DNA from: Aspidiotus rigidus
Taxonomy: Eukaryota > Arthropoda > Insecta > Hemiptera > Diaspididae
Length of the DNA stretch: 64,000 bases
Assembly (NCBI GenBank): GCA_035079385.1
Contig: JAVHKY010000056.1
Coordinates: forward strand, 4,216,001-4,280,000
Direction: 5' to 3'
The position numbers and the translations under genes were made by a program. Positions 12,152-23,918 of the stretch are shown here, piece by piece; positions within the stretch are counted from its first letter, which is position 1; every line of letters begins with the position of its first letter. The notes under the pieces are model-generated. The model saw nothing but the letters and a program-made list of their open reading frames with translations. It ran no database searches and was not told the DNA's origin.

Positions 12152-12297
12152 GGGGTACCGTGAACCCATTTTCGTGAAGAGTCGCTTTGGGGGTAGGGGG
12201 GGCATATAATTTTTTTTTCAATTTTTTTAAAAATAATTATAAGAAATAAAAGTTTGAGGGGGGCTTCTTCATTGGACTAGGGGATCACGGTACCCCT
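12152..12297. mobile_element. 146-bp MITE with 8-bp flanking duplication
   Basis: The ends GGGGTACCGTGA and TCACGGTACCCCT are inverted. They are flanked by the direct repeat GACTTACA at 12144-12151 and 12298-12305, which partly overlaps the terminal CA/TG. The ends and an 8-bp duplication fit a hAT-type MITE. Confidence 0.65.
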
Positions 12298-12305
12298 GAC
12301 TTACA

Positions 12306-13186
12306 TGCTGGGTTACCAGTTTATGCATAAGTTGGAAGTTTATATGTTAAATTGATTATGTAATAAGAGAATTTTTATACATGAAAGTGAAAATATAATA
12401 TCAGAATTTATTTGGCACTATCTTTCACAACAATAAAATACACATAGATTTTGACCAGCGTTTCAAAGGCGTTGCATTCGTCCTTAGGATTGAACATGAT
12501 TGTGATGAGACAAACTACAAGCTAAACGAAGTGTAAAGAAAACGACCAGTGCGGACCAGATTAGGTTTACAGAGATGATTCACGTATTGTCGTGGCATAG
12601 ATTTAATACAGCTCTCAATTTGAAACAAAATCATTTGTCTAACTCCGAACCCGATTTCTATAGTGAGATGTTGATAAATTTTAAGCAAAAGCCACACAAT
12701 AATGGCTATCTGTCTACATTTGTTAATAAAGTTTGTAATCATGATACTGACCATCAGAGAACTCATGAAGACAGGAATAACAGTAGATTACCAATACAGT
12801 GGCGGGAAGTTAACCATTAATGTCAAGTGGGAATGTCAATGTTGGTGTAACAAGCGCAGCGAGTGGAGCTAACATATATTACAGGTTAGGTAAGGCCGAA
12901 TATCAATAGATTGATTTTCCATGACGTCGCAGCACTGATATCTGTAAAGAAGAGTATCTAATAAGCAGAACACCAGCTTTCAGCATTCCCATAAGAATAA
13001 CATAGGAACATTTTCAAAGTTGAGAATAAAAAGTGAATTTTCCCACACAGGAAATGCTTTGAGATCGTGAATACCAACTTTTTATTCTTAACTTTGTAAC
13101 CGTTAGAAGGAATATTGCTATCGATAGATATGACGTTGCTAGAAAATCGGTCTATTCCCATTTTCATCTAGATACAAGTGAGGCGT
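12306..13186. other. No gene seen
   Basis: AT-rich with short open frames on both strands that overlap one another and resemble no known protein. AGCGTTTCAAAGGCGTTGCA near 12460 was not interpretable. Confidence 0.4.
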
Positions 13187-13472
13187 GCGTATAAGGCAAT
13201 GTCGCGAACGCTCACTGAGGGCTCCGTCCAATGCATTTGTTTATGGACGATAATCAGAAAATATTTTCAACAAAGAAGATATTTGAGAGTGGTCTCAAAT
13301 TAAAGAAAATTTTAATCTCTACCACTTTCATTCTTATGATTTTTTTTGTAGAAATTCCTTTTAAGAAGTTATTTGAAAAAGAAAACTTGAAATTGTAATG
13401 TTGCGTAAATGCACCTGATAACACAAGCCTCCAGTGAGTGTTTGCGTCGGTTCGCGACATCGCCTTATTAAC
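13187..13472. mobile_element. Foldback MITE, ~285 bp
   Basis: The left arm GTATAAGGCAATGTCGCGAA continues to CGCTCACTG. It is inverted in the right arm CAGTGAGTGTTTGCGTCGG, continuing to TTCGCGACATCGCCTTAT. The arms are about 35-40 bp. No clear target duplication was seen and there is no coding capacity. Confidence 0.55.
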
Positions 13473-14534
13473 CTTTAAAAACACAAGATCGCTAACACGC
13501 TATGTTGAATTTTGGTACCCTGAAAAGGTTGAGATAATTTATCCCACCAGATGTCCCAGAGTCGCACTCGATGTATTCTTATGAGGGGAAAAATTTGACG
13601 GATTCCCTCGAAGTTAGACACGTCTGAAAGGAAATTTTATGCGGAACAAATTCACATCCCTTTATTTTTTTGAAAAGCTGAGTATTTACAGATAAAAATC
13701 AGTTTGAGTGTCAACTCTTCATAAGAGCCTGTCTTAAAGCGCTGAAGATTGACCGCAGAAATTTTGTGCGAGCGGCAGAACCAACAAACTGGTGAAGTTG
13801 GCGATCGTGTGTTTTTAGCGGTCTGTATGATGAAAATGACAAAACACAGCTATTGAACGTCGAGCTCCAATAGAGTAGTGGACAGCAAACTAAAGTGCCA
13901 CTGGTCCGAATCACAGCGCGAACAAGCCAGTAACAACCCAATAATGCACAAGACATGTAAGTAAAATCAAAACAGCTAATTGCCCACACGTCAACGAGCG
14001 AGATTTGCATTTTGTTAAAACGTCACTTGGATTCGTGCACATTGCACTGATGAGGCATTAACCTAGCCTGTATATAATAAAATTATTCTTTCTATACCCT
14101 ATATGTAGGGAAAAGCAGTGTGATCATACTCAAGCATCTGCTAGCTCTGCTGACAATATTAACATTTTTTCGGCAATTACAACACCAGCAAAGAAAATTT
14201 TGTCTCTCATACTAAAAATAAAAACCTTATGGATTAAAGATCTGGTGTTGTCTATTCTGTTCCCTGTTCCGGTTCATAATATGTAGAAGAAACCCGTTAG
14301 GCTTTAAATCTTGCTACTATTATCAGTTTGGTCCTGCAAACCACCACCCTTCCTTTTATTTCTTTGAATTTTTGTTATTGCTTTTCCAGCAGATATCTTT
14401 CAATTTTTGGGGGAATGTTGGGTGAACGATGAAAGTTTGTATTCTAGGGGCAAGGCAGAGAATTGGATTGGTGTTTGATAGGCGGGTTGTGTACGGGTTT
14501 TTTTATTTTTCCGCCGGAGCGTTTTGTATGTGGT
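13473..14534. other. No gene seen
   Basis: No convincing coding or repeat structure. The frame on the minus strand at 13711-14010 has no recognisable motif. The 3' part directly precedes the truncated LINE. Confidence 0.4.
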
Positions 14535-17024
14535 TGATCGTACATTATGGTCTCCTCTCATTTTTTTGGAAAGTGTAATTACGTTACACCCCGGTGCACG
14601 GAAATGAATCATGTTCAAGAGATGCCAAAAGAAAAGATCACAATGACGGAGATGAAGACAGTGATAAGAAAAGCCCATAGCTGGAAGGCACCAGGAAAAT
14701 ATAAAATACAAAACTTTTGGTGGAAGAAATTAACAGCAGTGCATGTAAAGCTCCTAGAAACATTGAACAAATATCTCAAAGACCCTCAAAATATACCAAA
14801 AGCTCTCAATGAAGGAATTACATACCTAATCCCGAAGAAAGGCGACCTCAAAGATCCTTCAAAATACAGACCAATTGTCTGCCTACCGACCATTTACAAG
14901 ATTTTTACGGCATGCATAGCAAACAAAATTAGAATTGCGAGAGAAATGATATAATAGCGGGGGAACAGAAGGGATGTGAGAGGAATAGCTATGGAGGTAA
15001 AGAGCAATTGGTAATAGATCAGGTGGTAATGGAACAAGCTAGAAAGAATAAACGAAAAATATGTACGGCCTATATTGACTACAGGAAGGCCTACGACTCG
15101 GTACCACACACATGGCTGATCAGAGCACTACAGATCTATAAGGTGCATCCACAAATAATTAAATGTCTTCAACTAGTAATGAAGAATTGGTATACTGTAG
15201 CCCAATTAAAAACGGCAGAAAAGACAATACACACCAAGCCAATTGAAATCAACAGAGGGATTCTCCAGGGAGACTCTCTCAGTCCGTTATGGTTTTCATT
15301 AGCGCTAAACCCACTGTCGACCATCCTCAACAAGTCATGAATTGGATATAATATAAGGAACAACAATCGTACTGAATATAACATCACACACCTTCTTTAT
15401 AATATGGATGATATTAAAGTGTACGCTTCTGCAAAAGGAAAACTTGACCAATTGATCAGCATGGTAGAAATGCTTTCAAAAGATATACAGATGTCCTTTG
15501 GTCTAGATAAGTGCAGAAGACTGGAAATAGACGCAAGTGGTATTACCCGCGGTGGAGGACAAGAAGAGAGCGAACAGCCAAGGGAGGAAGAAATACAAGA
15601 AATGAAAATAGGAGAAATATATAGGTATCTTGGTATTGAGCAAGGAAGAAGAACGGAACATCGTATAATGAAAGAAGAAATTAAGAAAAAATTTGTTCAA
15701 AGATTAAAATTGGTCCTGAATACAGGACTCAACAGCAGAAACATTGTAAAAGCAATAAACACCTATGTCATACCTATTTTAACGTACTCCCTTGGAATAC
15801 TTAATTGGTCAGAAACTGAGTTGGAAGAGATGCAGCGAAAAGTACGAACATTGATGACAAAATATAGGATACTGCACCCGAAAGCAGCCGTGGAGCGACA
15901 AATACTGCCAAGAGCTCGAGGAGGCAGAAGAGTGATTAGCATAGCACGACTACACGAAAACCAGATACAAAATATAAGAAAATACTTTCAAAAACAAAAA
16001 TCACGAACAGCGCTCCACAAAGCGATTATCAATGCAGACAGAGGACTGACGCGGGTGCAATTACAGGAAAACTATGGAGAAGAAGGCACAACTAGCACAT
16101 CACAGTACCTGGATGAGAAGGAGAGGCAGTGGAAGAATAAAGCTATGCATGGGCGATACCACGCCGAATTGAATAAAGAGGAAATCCACAAAGAAGCGTC
16201 ACTGAAATGGCTCAGAGATGGATATCTATACCCAGAGACCGAGGGATTTATCATGGCAATCCAAGACGAAGTTATGAAAACGCAAAATTATCGTAAATAT
16301 ATTATAAAGGATACCAATGTGGAGAACGATAAATGCCGAAAATGTGGAAAAACAAGCGAAACAAGTCAGCATCTAACAGGAGCCTGCGAAAACTTGGTGG
16401 TGGCTATAGCCTATAAGACAAGACACGACGATGTGGCCAGAGTAGTACATTGTTTGCTTGCCCAAAGATATCTCTTCGAGAAGAATTTAACGCCCTACTA
16501 TAAATATGAGCCCCAGAAAGTGATGGAAAACAAGAATGCCGTGATATACTGGGATCGAACTATTTATACAAAAAGCACGATCGAGCACAACAGACCGGAT
16601 ATAAGATGACAAATACAGCGTACCTGATCGATATAGCGGTACCAAATACCAATAACTGTGGCAGAACGGTACAAAACAAGATCACAAAGTATATAGAGTT
16701 GGCAAAAGAAATGGAATACCAGTGGAAGGTGAAAACAAAAATACTTCCCATCGTCATATCGACAACGGGAATAGTACCAAAGACGACTATGAGAAATATT
16801 GCAGAAATTGGAGGTACCTGCAATGAGCTACGAAATATGCAGAAGGCGGTCATAATTCATACAACAAGCATCGTGCGTCGAGTCATCGGTGATTAAGCGA
16901 CACAACCATAGTAGACCTGGATGTATAATCCCTCTATTATGTGTACGCGAGACAAGGAATGTCTCTGATTGGGAGATAATAATAATATCATTATTTACCG
17001 GCGGATTACCCGAGGATAGTTGGA
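14535..17024 (+). mobile_element. R4/Dong-clade non-LTR retrotransposon, 5'-truncated and decayed
   Basis: It reads on the plus strand from about 14535: RT palm, thumb, a CCHC knuckle and a restriction-like endonuclease. A 3' UTR of about 130 bp runs directly into (TAA)n at 17025. Dong/R4 elements of insects encode a single ORF with a C-terminal PD-(D/E)XK-type endonuclease, and Dong was described in TAA repeats. The 5' end (Myb/zinc-finger N-terminus) is missing. Confidence 0.8.
14547..16896 (+). pseudogene. R4/Dong-type reverse transcriptase-endonuclease (broken ORF)
   Basis: Segment one (to 14954) carries RT motifs up to LIPKKGDLKDPSKYRPI. A frameshift near 14945 leads to segment two, with TAYIDYRKAYDSVPHTWL (motif A) and GILQGDSLSPLWF (motif B). 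A TGA stop at 15338-15340 is followed in the same frame by YNMDDIKVYA (the catalytic YxDD-like box, with N in place of the aromatic). Segment three (15404-16609) has a CCHC knuckle (CRKCGKTSETSQHLTGAC) and the start of the endonuclease (HNRPDIR). The next frame (16606-16896) continues it with LIDIAVPNT, so a shift occurs near 16606. The protein would reverse-transcribe its own RNA at a nicked target. With at least two shifts and one stop, this copy is inactive. Confidence 0.8.

Positions 17025-17120
<96 letters not shown>
17025..17120. repeat. (TAA)n microsatellite, about 32 units
   Basis: Uninterrupted AAT repeats start at the 3' end of the R4/Dong-like element. This is either its target tract or a 3' tail repeat that expanded after insertion. 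Confidence 0.9.
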
Positions 17121-17439
17121 TGTATACATTAGTTAAATAACTTTGGTGCATACATGACCCGTCATAAGCTAACCTACCATCTAATACAAACTGTATAGAT
17201 TCAAGCCAATTGTGAAACAAAAGATAAAAATAACATTTTTAAACGTTTCACATACCTACTCGTATTGCGGTATACAATTTAATGCAAGATTTGGTAGAGA
17301 ATAGAAGAATGACTCACATCCTCCTCACCCGCACAAATCAAATACTTTTGTTCACTTTTATAATTGTATTGTACCGGTAGCTCGTTAATAAGAATTTGCA
17401 TTGTTCTCAAAAATCATACGCAGTGTTTATAAAATTTCA
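17121..17439. other. No gene seen
   Basis: AT-rich sequence between the TAA tract and the promoter of the small secreted peptide gene. Confidence 0.5.
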
Positions 17440-17475
17440 TATAAATACTAGTACCTACTTAGGAAAAAATCAGAC
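17440..17475 (+). promoter_or_regulatory. Putative TATA box and initiator of the secreted-peptide gene
   Basis: TATAAATA at 17440-17447 and an arthropod-like initiator TCAGAC at 17470-17475 are 32 nt apart (T of TATA to the A). That is the usual spacing, about 120 nt upstream of the start codon. Inferred from sequence only. Confidence 0.45.
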
Positions 17476-17593
17476 GCTGGTGTTGCTCCCGAGTAGTAAA
17501 ACTTGACTTCCAATTTTTTTTTTCCTTGAACAATTCTAGTACTATTGAATTGTTTTTCGTAAAATTGTTATACTTTCAAAAAATAAGAAGAAA

Positions 17594-19927
17594 ATGAACT
17601 TTAAAGTTTTTGCCGTTTTCTTTGTTGCAATGATGGCTGCCATTATTGGTGCTCAAGGACAAGCACCACCGACGAAACCGGCGGGTAAGCTCTCAAAATT
17701 GATTTTTTCCTAAAAAGTAGGCTACGCAGGCATATTTATTGGGATACAATGGTGTGTACTTTTTCCGGATAAGTGAGCCACATACAATTCAATCGGAATT
17801 ATGTCCGAAGCTTTCAATTATAAGCTTTTCCATTGACTTCTCTTGAAACCTTCTTCGTTTACGTGTATAAGGTCCTCCAAAAAGAGGTTGACTGTTAAAT
17901 ACGGGTATTTGGATTAAATTTGTTGTAGCACAAAAACGCGAAACGTCAATGTGCTACTGAACAAGCGTAAGCGAACATGTAATGAAATGTGTAATGGAGG
18001 ATTCTTTGATGTTCGAGGTATATCTTTGTTCGTGTGGAAAGATCGGGAATACCGCGTGAATCAAATTAGCGAACATTGTTCTCCGAATGCTGTTTGAACA
18101 TAAAAAATCAGCCTATGTTGGTCCAAAGGATCAAACGAACAATGAATATGCAAAAATACGTTCTAGACGGCTTCGTGAATTCCCTAAGGGCTCGTCGAAA
18201 AAACCGACAAGATTTGGATCGCGAATATTACACGTCTTGTTCGCCGTACTGTTTTTCCTAGTCTAAATGGAATATTCTTATTACACCTCTCATTACATTC
18301 GCTTACTGTCATGATGTAGACGCGCCCTATTATATGTATAGCTCAAATGTACGAAATTTGTATTTCAATTGTATCTTCAATTTGCGGTAAATATGGAGCT
18401 TGTACGTTTTCTCTGAGCCGAGTTACGAACCAAGATGTGTCAAAAATTGACCAATTTTCCAAAATTATAAAAAATAAAATATCATTGAAAGTTTCATATT
18501 TTACTCGAGTTGAAAGTAGAATTCAACGCTGGTTCCGAAAAAAATAACTGAATAATCCTATGAAGCTTAGAATTGGGGGAATTTTCTATTTTTTATCTCG
18601 GGAATTTTGTCAAATTGGTGAATTTTTGTCACATTTTGATCCATAACTTAGCTCAGGAAAGACTTAGAAACTTTATATTTGGTGCAAATTGAAGATACAA
18701 TTAAAATATAAATTTCGTACCTACATTGAAACAATTCATCTAACGTTTTGCGTTTTCGAGCTGCAACAAATTTAGTCCAAATCCCCGTTCAACTGTTAAC
18801 ATCTTTTTGGCGGACTCTGTATACCTACGCAAATTTACGTTTACCGATGAACTATTGGAAGCGATACTCTAAACTACCTATGTGTACAAAATGTTCATAT
18901 AATCGAAATAATTATGATAGTAGAGAAAAATGATCCAAGAGATAAATTCGTAGATACCTAAAAAAAAGAATGCTTAGGTACTCGTCGTGAGAAAAAGTAA
19001 CCAAAATACTAATCTTAGAGTGTACTTCATCTCATTGAGAGAGAAAAAAAAACCGAACTGCGCATGTGGCTGGTTCCTTCAAGAATAGATACTAGGTACC
19101 GTTTTTCTCGGCAATTTTAGATGAATCATATAAGAAATTTATGAACTTCGTAGCCACTTATTGGAATGCTAAAGAGGATACTCGAGTTCTTTTTTTAATG
19201 GATTATCCTACAAAGTGAGGAGAAATTTTACAGTGAAACTTCTAGAAAGTTAGTCTTCATCTTCATTTTGATCATACCCCCTGTAGAGTTACGCGTGTGT
19301 ATACGGAGTGAGGGGAGAAGGAAGGAGTAGTACGCGACAAAATTACTTCCTATCCGAGGGAAAGTTGAGTGGGAATAAATTTATCAAATGCGATATAGTG
19401 AGGTGTCCTTTGAGACTATGTGTTGTACCTATAAATATTAGATTAGATGATTTATTTTCCCAATCCACTGAGCTTGATGTGCTCGATAGGTATCAGTACA
19501 TAAACGCCGAAAACAAACAATTTATGTTATAAAAAGATTTGGAAATTCAAACAGAGAGCGACACTTTTTTTTTCTTGATGGAATAGGTAGTGCGAAAGAT
19601 GGAATTTAATTGAAGGTACAGCGGAAATTATTGTTTCTCGCGATTCTCAACATTTTCACAATGAATAATAATATTTTTTCAACTTCTTCGTAAATACTTA
19701 CTTAGGAATCAAAATAAATTAATTTTGAAATTACAAAAATAAGATATTGTTTTCTTCTTAATTGAGTAATTTTTAAAAAGTAAGTATGTACTTCTGAAAA
19801 CAGAAATAACGCGTAGTGGGGAAAGTCATTTGGCAATTAGCCCAGTTTAAAATATCTCCATTCAATATTCATTCATTTGTTCTCATATTTTCTAATATTT
19901 TCAGCAACTACAGCAAAAGCACCATGA
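17594..19927 (+). CDS. Small secreted peptide, 37 aa, two exons
   Basis: CDS 17594-17684 joined to 19905-19927. Exon 1 starts with ATG in a good context (AAGAAGAAAATG) and encodes a classic signal peptide (MNFKVFAVFFVAMMAAIIGA), then QGQAPPTKPA. The donor is G|GTAAGC. The acceptor TTTTCAG precedes CA-ACT-ACA-GCA, which completes the split Ala codon and ends ATTAKAP-stop. The mature part is about 15 residues, rich in Ala, Pro and Thr. The 2.2-kb intron contains a foldback transposon (17866-18823). A possible AATAAA lies at 20387. The function is not recognised; it resembles in form the short secreted peptides common in insects. The reading frame is short, so support rests on signal peptide, splice sites and promoter together. 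Confidence 0.6.
17866..18823. mobile_element. Foldback DNA transposon in the peptide-gene intron
   Basis: The left end TATAAGGTCCTCCAAAAAGA is inverted at the right end (TCTTTTTGGCGGACTCTGTATA). Similarity runs about 80 bp inward, including TTTGGATTAAATTTGTTG and its complement. TATA at both ends fits a TA duplication, as in Tc1/mariner-type elements. An inner imperfect hairpin occupies 18349-18720. No transposase was seen. Confidence 0.65.
18349..18720. repeat. Inner imperfect hairpin, arms about 130 bp
   Basis: GTACGAAATTTGTATTTCAA at the left is inverted in the right end AAATATAAATTTCGTAC. ATTGTATCTTCAATTTG pairs with CAAATTGAAGATACAAT. It is nested inside the foldback element 17866-18823. 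Confidence 0.65.
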
Positions 19928-21426
19928 TTTATTTTGGATGGAAGATGTTTTCGTTCGTGATTCCCCTTGCAAGTTGGTTTTCTTACACCTAGCACCCAGT
20001 ATCCTGAATAGTATGTTACTTACAATGAACACGAAGATACATAATGTTTTTCGTTTTAATTGCTTTTGGACCTTAATCTTTGGTAGTACATACAGAAAAT
20101 ATGCCGTATATTACAAATATTATTTGAAATGTAGTCTAATTTATCAAGAAATCGTGTACCTACAAGTATATGCCTTAGAAAATATCATGTGTGAACGTTG
20201 ACTACGTTGGTTAGCGTGATATTCGAATGATTCATTTTTTTATTTTTATTTTATTTTTATTTTTAAAATAATGATAGAGAAGCTGTAGACAAGAATACAC
20301 ATTTTCTCGATGAAAAAAATAAAAATAAAAAAAATAAATTGTTCACTTATGTGTACCTACTCCATCAATTTTCAACATTCTTTTGGAATAAACGAAATCA
20401 AACGTTTCCATTTGGAGTTAATATCAAAATTTGAGTTCATCTATGATAAACGTTGTAGGATATTTCAATGAAAATTCTAAGAGGGACATACTTTATTTTC
20501 ACTCTTGTGAATTTCATTTATAATCAAAATTCAAATTACTTTGAACTTCATTTCATTTGCAGAAGTACGCAGGTACACGTCCGAATCGCTAATTTATGTT
20601 TTTTTCTTAAAGACCATTGCAATGTAATTTCTATCTTTATGATTCGATCGATCATTTTCTCTAATCAGCATTTCGAATTCATTCTACTTATATTCACATT
20701 ATAATATTTTAAGCTACGATAAGCCTACATAATAAATGATCAAGTCTACCTGTTTCATTGTGTACCAATAATATACCGGTAGCTTCAATTTGGCGATACT
20801 CAATTATGAAAAAGCCCGGTATGATCAAGAACGTTTTGAATTATGTTGTCTGATACCAACTTGATATGCCCCTCCAACTTTTAAATGAGATTCCTATCGA
20901 ACTGTTTTACACGCCTCAACCATTTGCTTACCGGTATGAGGCGCCTGGATGATGTCTGCAAATTTTAATTCCTTCGCTTTAAGTTGAGTAATTTTTGATC
21001 TTCAGTTCACCGACGGAAAACTCAAAATTTTCAAATAGAGCAAATAACTATAGGTATTTATTTCTTCATTGGTTATGGTTAAAGAGAAAAGAGTAAAATT
21101 CGACGTACAAGAAGCAACTATAATATTTTAAGTTTCTCAAGAGAAACGTATATTAATTTCAGTCATGAAACTGTTCAGAAGTAGTGTAAAAAAAAGTAAT
21201 CCATACTCAATTCTTCCTCTGCGTATTGTCAAACCTGGACTGGAATTGAGATCCCTAAAGACCTTTTTTTGGCGAAAAATGAGTAAACTAATAAAATTAG
21301 GTGCATTGCTGAGCCATATGCGAATTTTGCATAGGTAGGTACCACATTTCTGCCGTTTAAGATCATTCCTACCGAAAGCAATTTTCAAACAGAGAATGGA
21401 ATCCATCATGAATGAGTGAGCTAGGT
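19928..21426. other. No further gene; 3' flank with AT-rich inverted tracts
   Basis: Contains the putative 3' UTR of the peptide gene, a T-rich/A-rich inverted pair at about 20225-20340, and unassigned AT-rich sequence. Reading frames here are low-complexity and unconvincing. Confidence 0.45.
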
Positions 21427-21500
21427 GTAAGTAGAGCACTAATATTGAAAAAGGGTTTTCCATATTGAAAAAGGGTTTTCCAAATGTACAAATGGATCCT

Positions 21501-21620
21501 TTTTAGCCAAACCGAACCAAGCGATATGATAACAATCTAGAGAAATGTCCCTTCACTATGAGCGGAGATTCTCCTATTCCTCAGATAGTTATCATGTCGC
21601 TTGGTTGGGTTTGGCTAAAA
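21501..21620. repeat. Inverted repeat, 33-bp arms
   Basis: TTTTAGCCAAACCGAACC at the left and GGTTGGGTTTGGCTAAAA at the right pair over 33 bp (21501-21533 with 21588-21620), enclosing about 54 bp. It is a small foldback element or part of the Penelope terminus. Confidence 0.6.
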
Positions 21621-21943
21621 ATGGTCCAAATCTACTTTATTAGTTGCTTTTACGAGAGTACTTTCGGGTGTTATCTCATGCCTTCCCACTGTTCACAACT
21701 GAGCTTGTGCTTTCCTTGTCCTTTTCTTCCTTCTGATCATTGCTGATTCTCCTCACCATGGGTTGATTATTCTGGATTCCCACATTTACATTGTAGCCAT
21801 TGAACGCCTTTATCACCTTGTTTGTGTACTTTCCTATATATGGTATCGATCCGGAGTACTTGTTCCCTTCTTTGTTTCCATTTTCCCAAAGACTCTATCC
21901 ACCACGCCTCTACCGTAGCCATTGGCTTCTGCGATCTGCTTTA

Positions 21944-22440
21944 CTATCTCGATCTCTTTCCTCTTCTCTTTGTTGTTCTTGAGGATAGAAATTGGCCGAT
22001 AGCGCAGTAGTTCTGGGTTGCCGCTAACTTGTGCCTGGGGTGGTGGTAGGAGTCATTTGGGATGGTGGTGTCAGTATGCGTCGGTGTCCTGTAGATTTCG
22101 TATTCTATCCTATTGTTCTCCAGTGTGAGTGTAAGGTCCAAATAGTCGATGGTCTCATTGCCTTTTTCCACTGTGAATTTGATGCTCTCATTCATCGCGT
22201 TCATTTCTGAAAGGAATAGATTCACCTGTATATCAGTGCCTGACCACACAATTAGGATATCATCTACACATCTGGCCCAGTGTTTGATCGAGTTTCTGAA
22301 CTTGCTGACCTTCAATATCTTGGTTTCCATATCATTCATGAATATCTCCGCCAGTATTGGTGACGGTTATTGCATTCCGAAAATAGAAGAAGACGTTGAT
22401 CTCTCGCTCTTCAGTAGCCTATCTTCGCGTCTTTCAAGTC
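21944..22440 (-). pseudogene. Penelope-like reverse transcriptase, 3' part
   Basis: The frame reads SPILAEIFMNDMETKIL, then ARCVDDILIVW (the catalytic box, with C for the usual Y before VDD), FTVEKGNETIDYLDLTL, IYRTPTHTDTTIPNDS and HHPRHKLAA. This order is typical of the Penelope RT palm-thumb region. A TAA stop lies just upstream of SPILAEIF, in the stretch where the family has a GxPLSP-like motif. There is no GIY-YIG domain after it. Inactive fragment. Confidence 0.75.
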
Positions 22441-22445
22441 AGGTA

Positions 22446-23059
22446 AACTAGACCTCAACCAAAAATTTCAACTCTTTGAGATGACTTTAAACGAGTTTTT
22501 CGATATTTTTGAAGCTTCACTTTTCTAGGATTTCAGGTCGTGACTCATTTCTTTATCTTTGAATTTTAACAAATTTAGAATGGTCTCGTGAAAGAAAGAA
22601 GAAAAAAAAAAGACGAATAAAAAGAAAATAAGATAAGAATTTTTCAAAGATTTTCACCAGAAATTTCCAAATTCCCACGGGGAATAAAAATATTTCACAA
22701 AATCTTCAACTAGAAAAAAATGAGGAAACTAGAAGCTTGTTTGTCTTTCCTTTTTTTTTTTTTGTTGAATGTTAAACTTCGACAGAAGATCACAATAGTG
22801 ACACGAAACAAATGTCACATTGCAACTTTCTTCAGTAAGGAACCCGCAAACACGGACGTTTGACGATTTGCTGTGACCAATCCGTCGCTGAACAACTCGC
22901 CGAAGAGTCAACTCACCGGGGGAGAATTCACCGTAGTAAAACTCGCCAAATACAACTATTGGAGACAATTTTCCACGAAGAAATTATTTATTAAAAATTA
23001 TATAAAAATTCACAGTCGTAAAATTTGATAAAAGTTTGATTAAAAAAAAGGATGGTGTG
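22446..23059. other. No gene seen
   Basis: A-rich and T-rich tracts and unassigned sequence. ACTCACCGG/AACTCGCC-like short repeats at 22860-22960 were noted but not interpreted. Confidence 0.4.
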
Positions 23060-23791
23060 ATATATCGGTACTGTACCGGTCAATTGAACGTTATATACCG
23101 GTACTGTACTTTATCTACCGTTAATGCACTTTGTGTGTTGTGTCACTATGTTGTAATCCAATTAGCGTTACATAGAAGACACCACGTGGAGGTTAGCTTC
23201 CATCCACCCTAAGAAGGGTTTCGTCATAATTCACGAGAAATTCACGGTGCTCCACAGTCTGTATACTCCTCTACCTCACGGGGAGGCAGCAGCATTCTGT
23301 AGATATTACACCAGACTCGAATTCTTCAATCGCAAAGGCACAGACGGGGCAATGATAAATAGACCGGGGCTGTTGTTTCTTTGGACCTGGTACTGCCGCA
23401 GTCGCCTGACGTTTCCTTCTCTGACGAGGCTCTCCTGACACTTCCTTATCAGCAGTACTCCTATTAAAAGAGCACAGCTGTCACTGAGAACGTTTGGGGC
23501 GACCTCGTGCTTTCATTTCGGGCCGGAATCTTAGATCATGAAATTTCCGTGCGACCTCAGAACCAACAACTACTTCCTCATCACGTGGTTTAAGAAGAGG
23601 CTCTCCACGCGGCTCCTCACACGACTCCTGACTCATCTCTTGCTTTTTCAATCTCCGTATATTCAGATCGCGAGCTAGCAGATAGAAAACTAGATTCGTG
23701 TCAACTCAGCTTAAAAAAGTAAAAAGTCTAATTGACCGGTACAGAACCGGTATATAACGCTTTATTCACCGGTACAGTACCGGTATATAAT
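23060..23791. mobile_element. Element with ACCGGTAC-rich inverted termini, ~730 bp
   Basis: The left end (about 23060-23120) and right end (about 23733-23791) are inverted copies built from tandem ATATACCGGTACTGTACCGGT-like palindromes. The interior is GC-richer than the flanks and holds no recognised gene. The end layout suggests a non-autonomous DNA transposon with repeated transposase-binding motifs. Confidence 0.55.
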
Positions 23792-23918
23792 CACTTCGTA
23801 AAACAAAGAAAAAAAAAAAAAAAAACACTCACGCAGTCGTACGAGTAGTACACGACTTTTCTTCTCACAATGCAAAACTCATTGAGAGAGTCACTTCCTC
23901 TGTTTAGATAAAATACCA

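Larger units (their letters stand above)
21427..22445 (-). mobile_element. Penelope-like retroelement fragment
   Basis: A minus-strand RT fragment (21944-22440) is followed downstream by a tail containing ACCCGAAAGTACTCTCG and a terminal stretch near 21427 (GTAAGTAGAGCACTA). The same two motifs recur in the palindrome at 61.9-62.3 kb, linking the two as one Penelope family. The 5' RT motifs and the GIY-YIG domain are missing. Confidence 0.65.

Noticed and set aside
16828..17220. 130-codon minus-strand frame
   Set aside because: Its centre is a poly-Tyr run made by the TAA microsatellite; it is not a gene.
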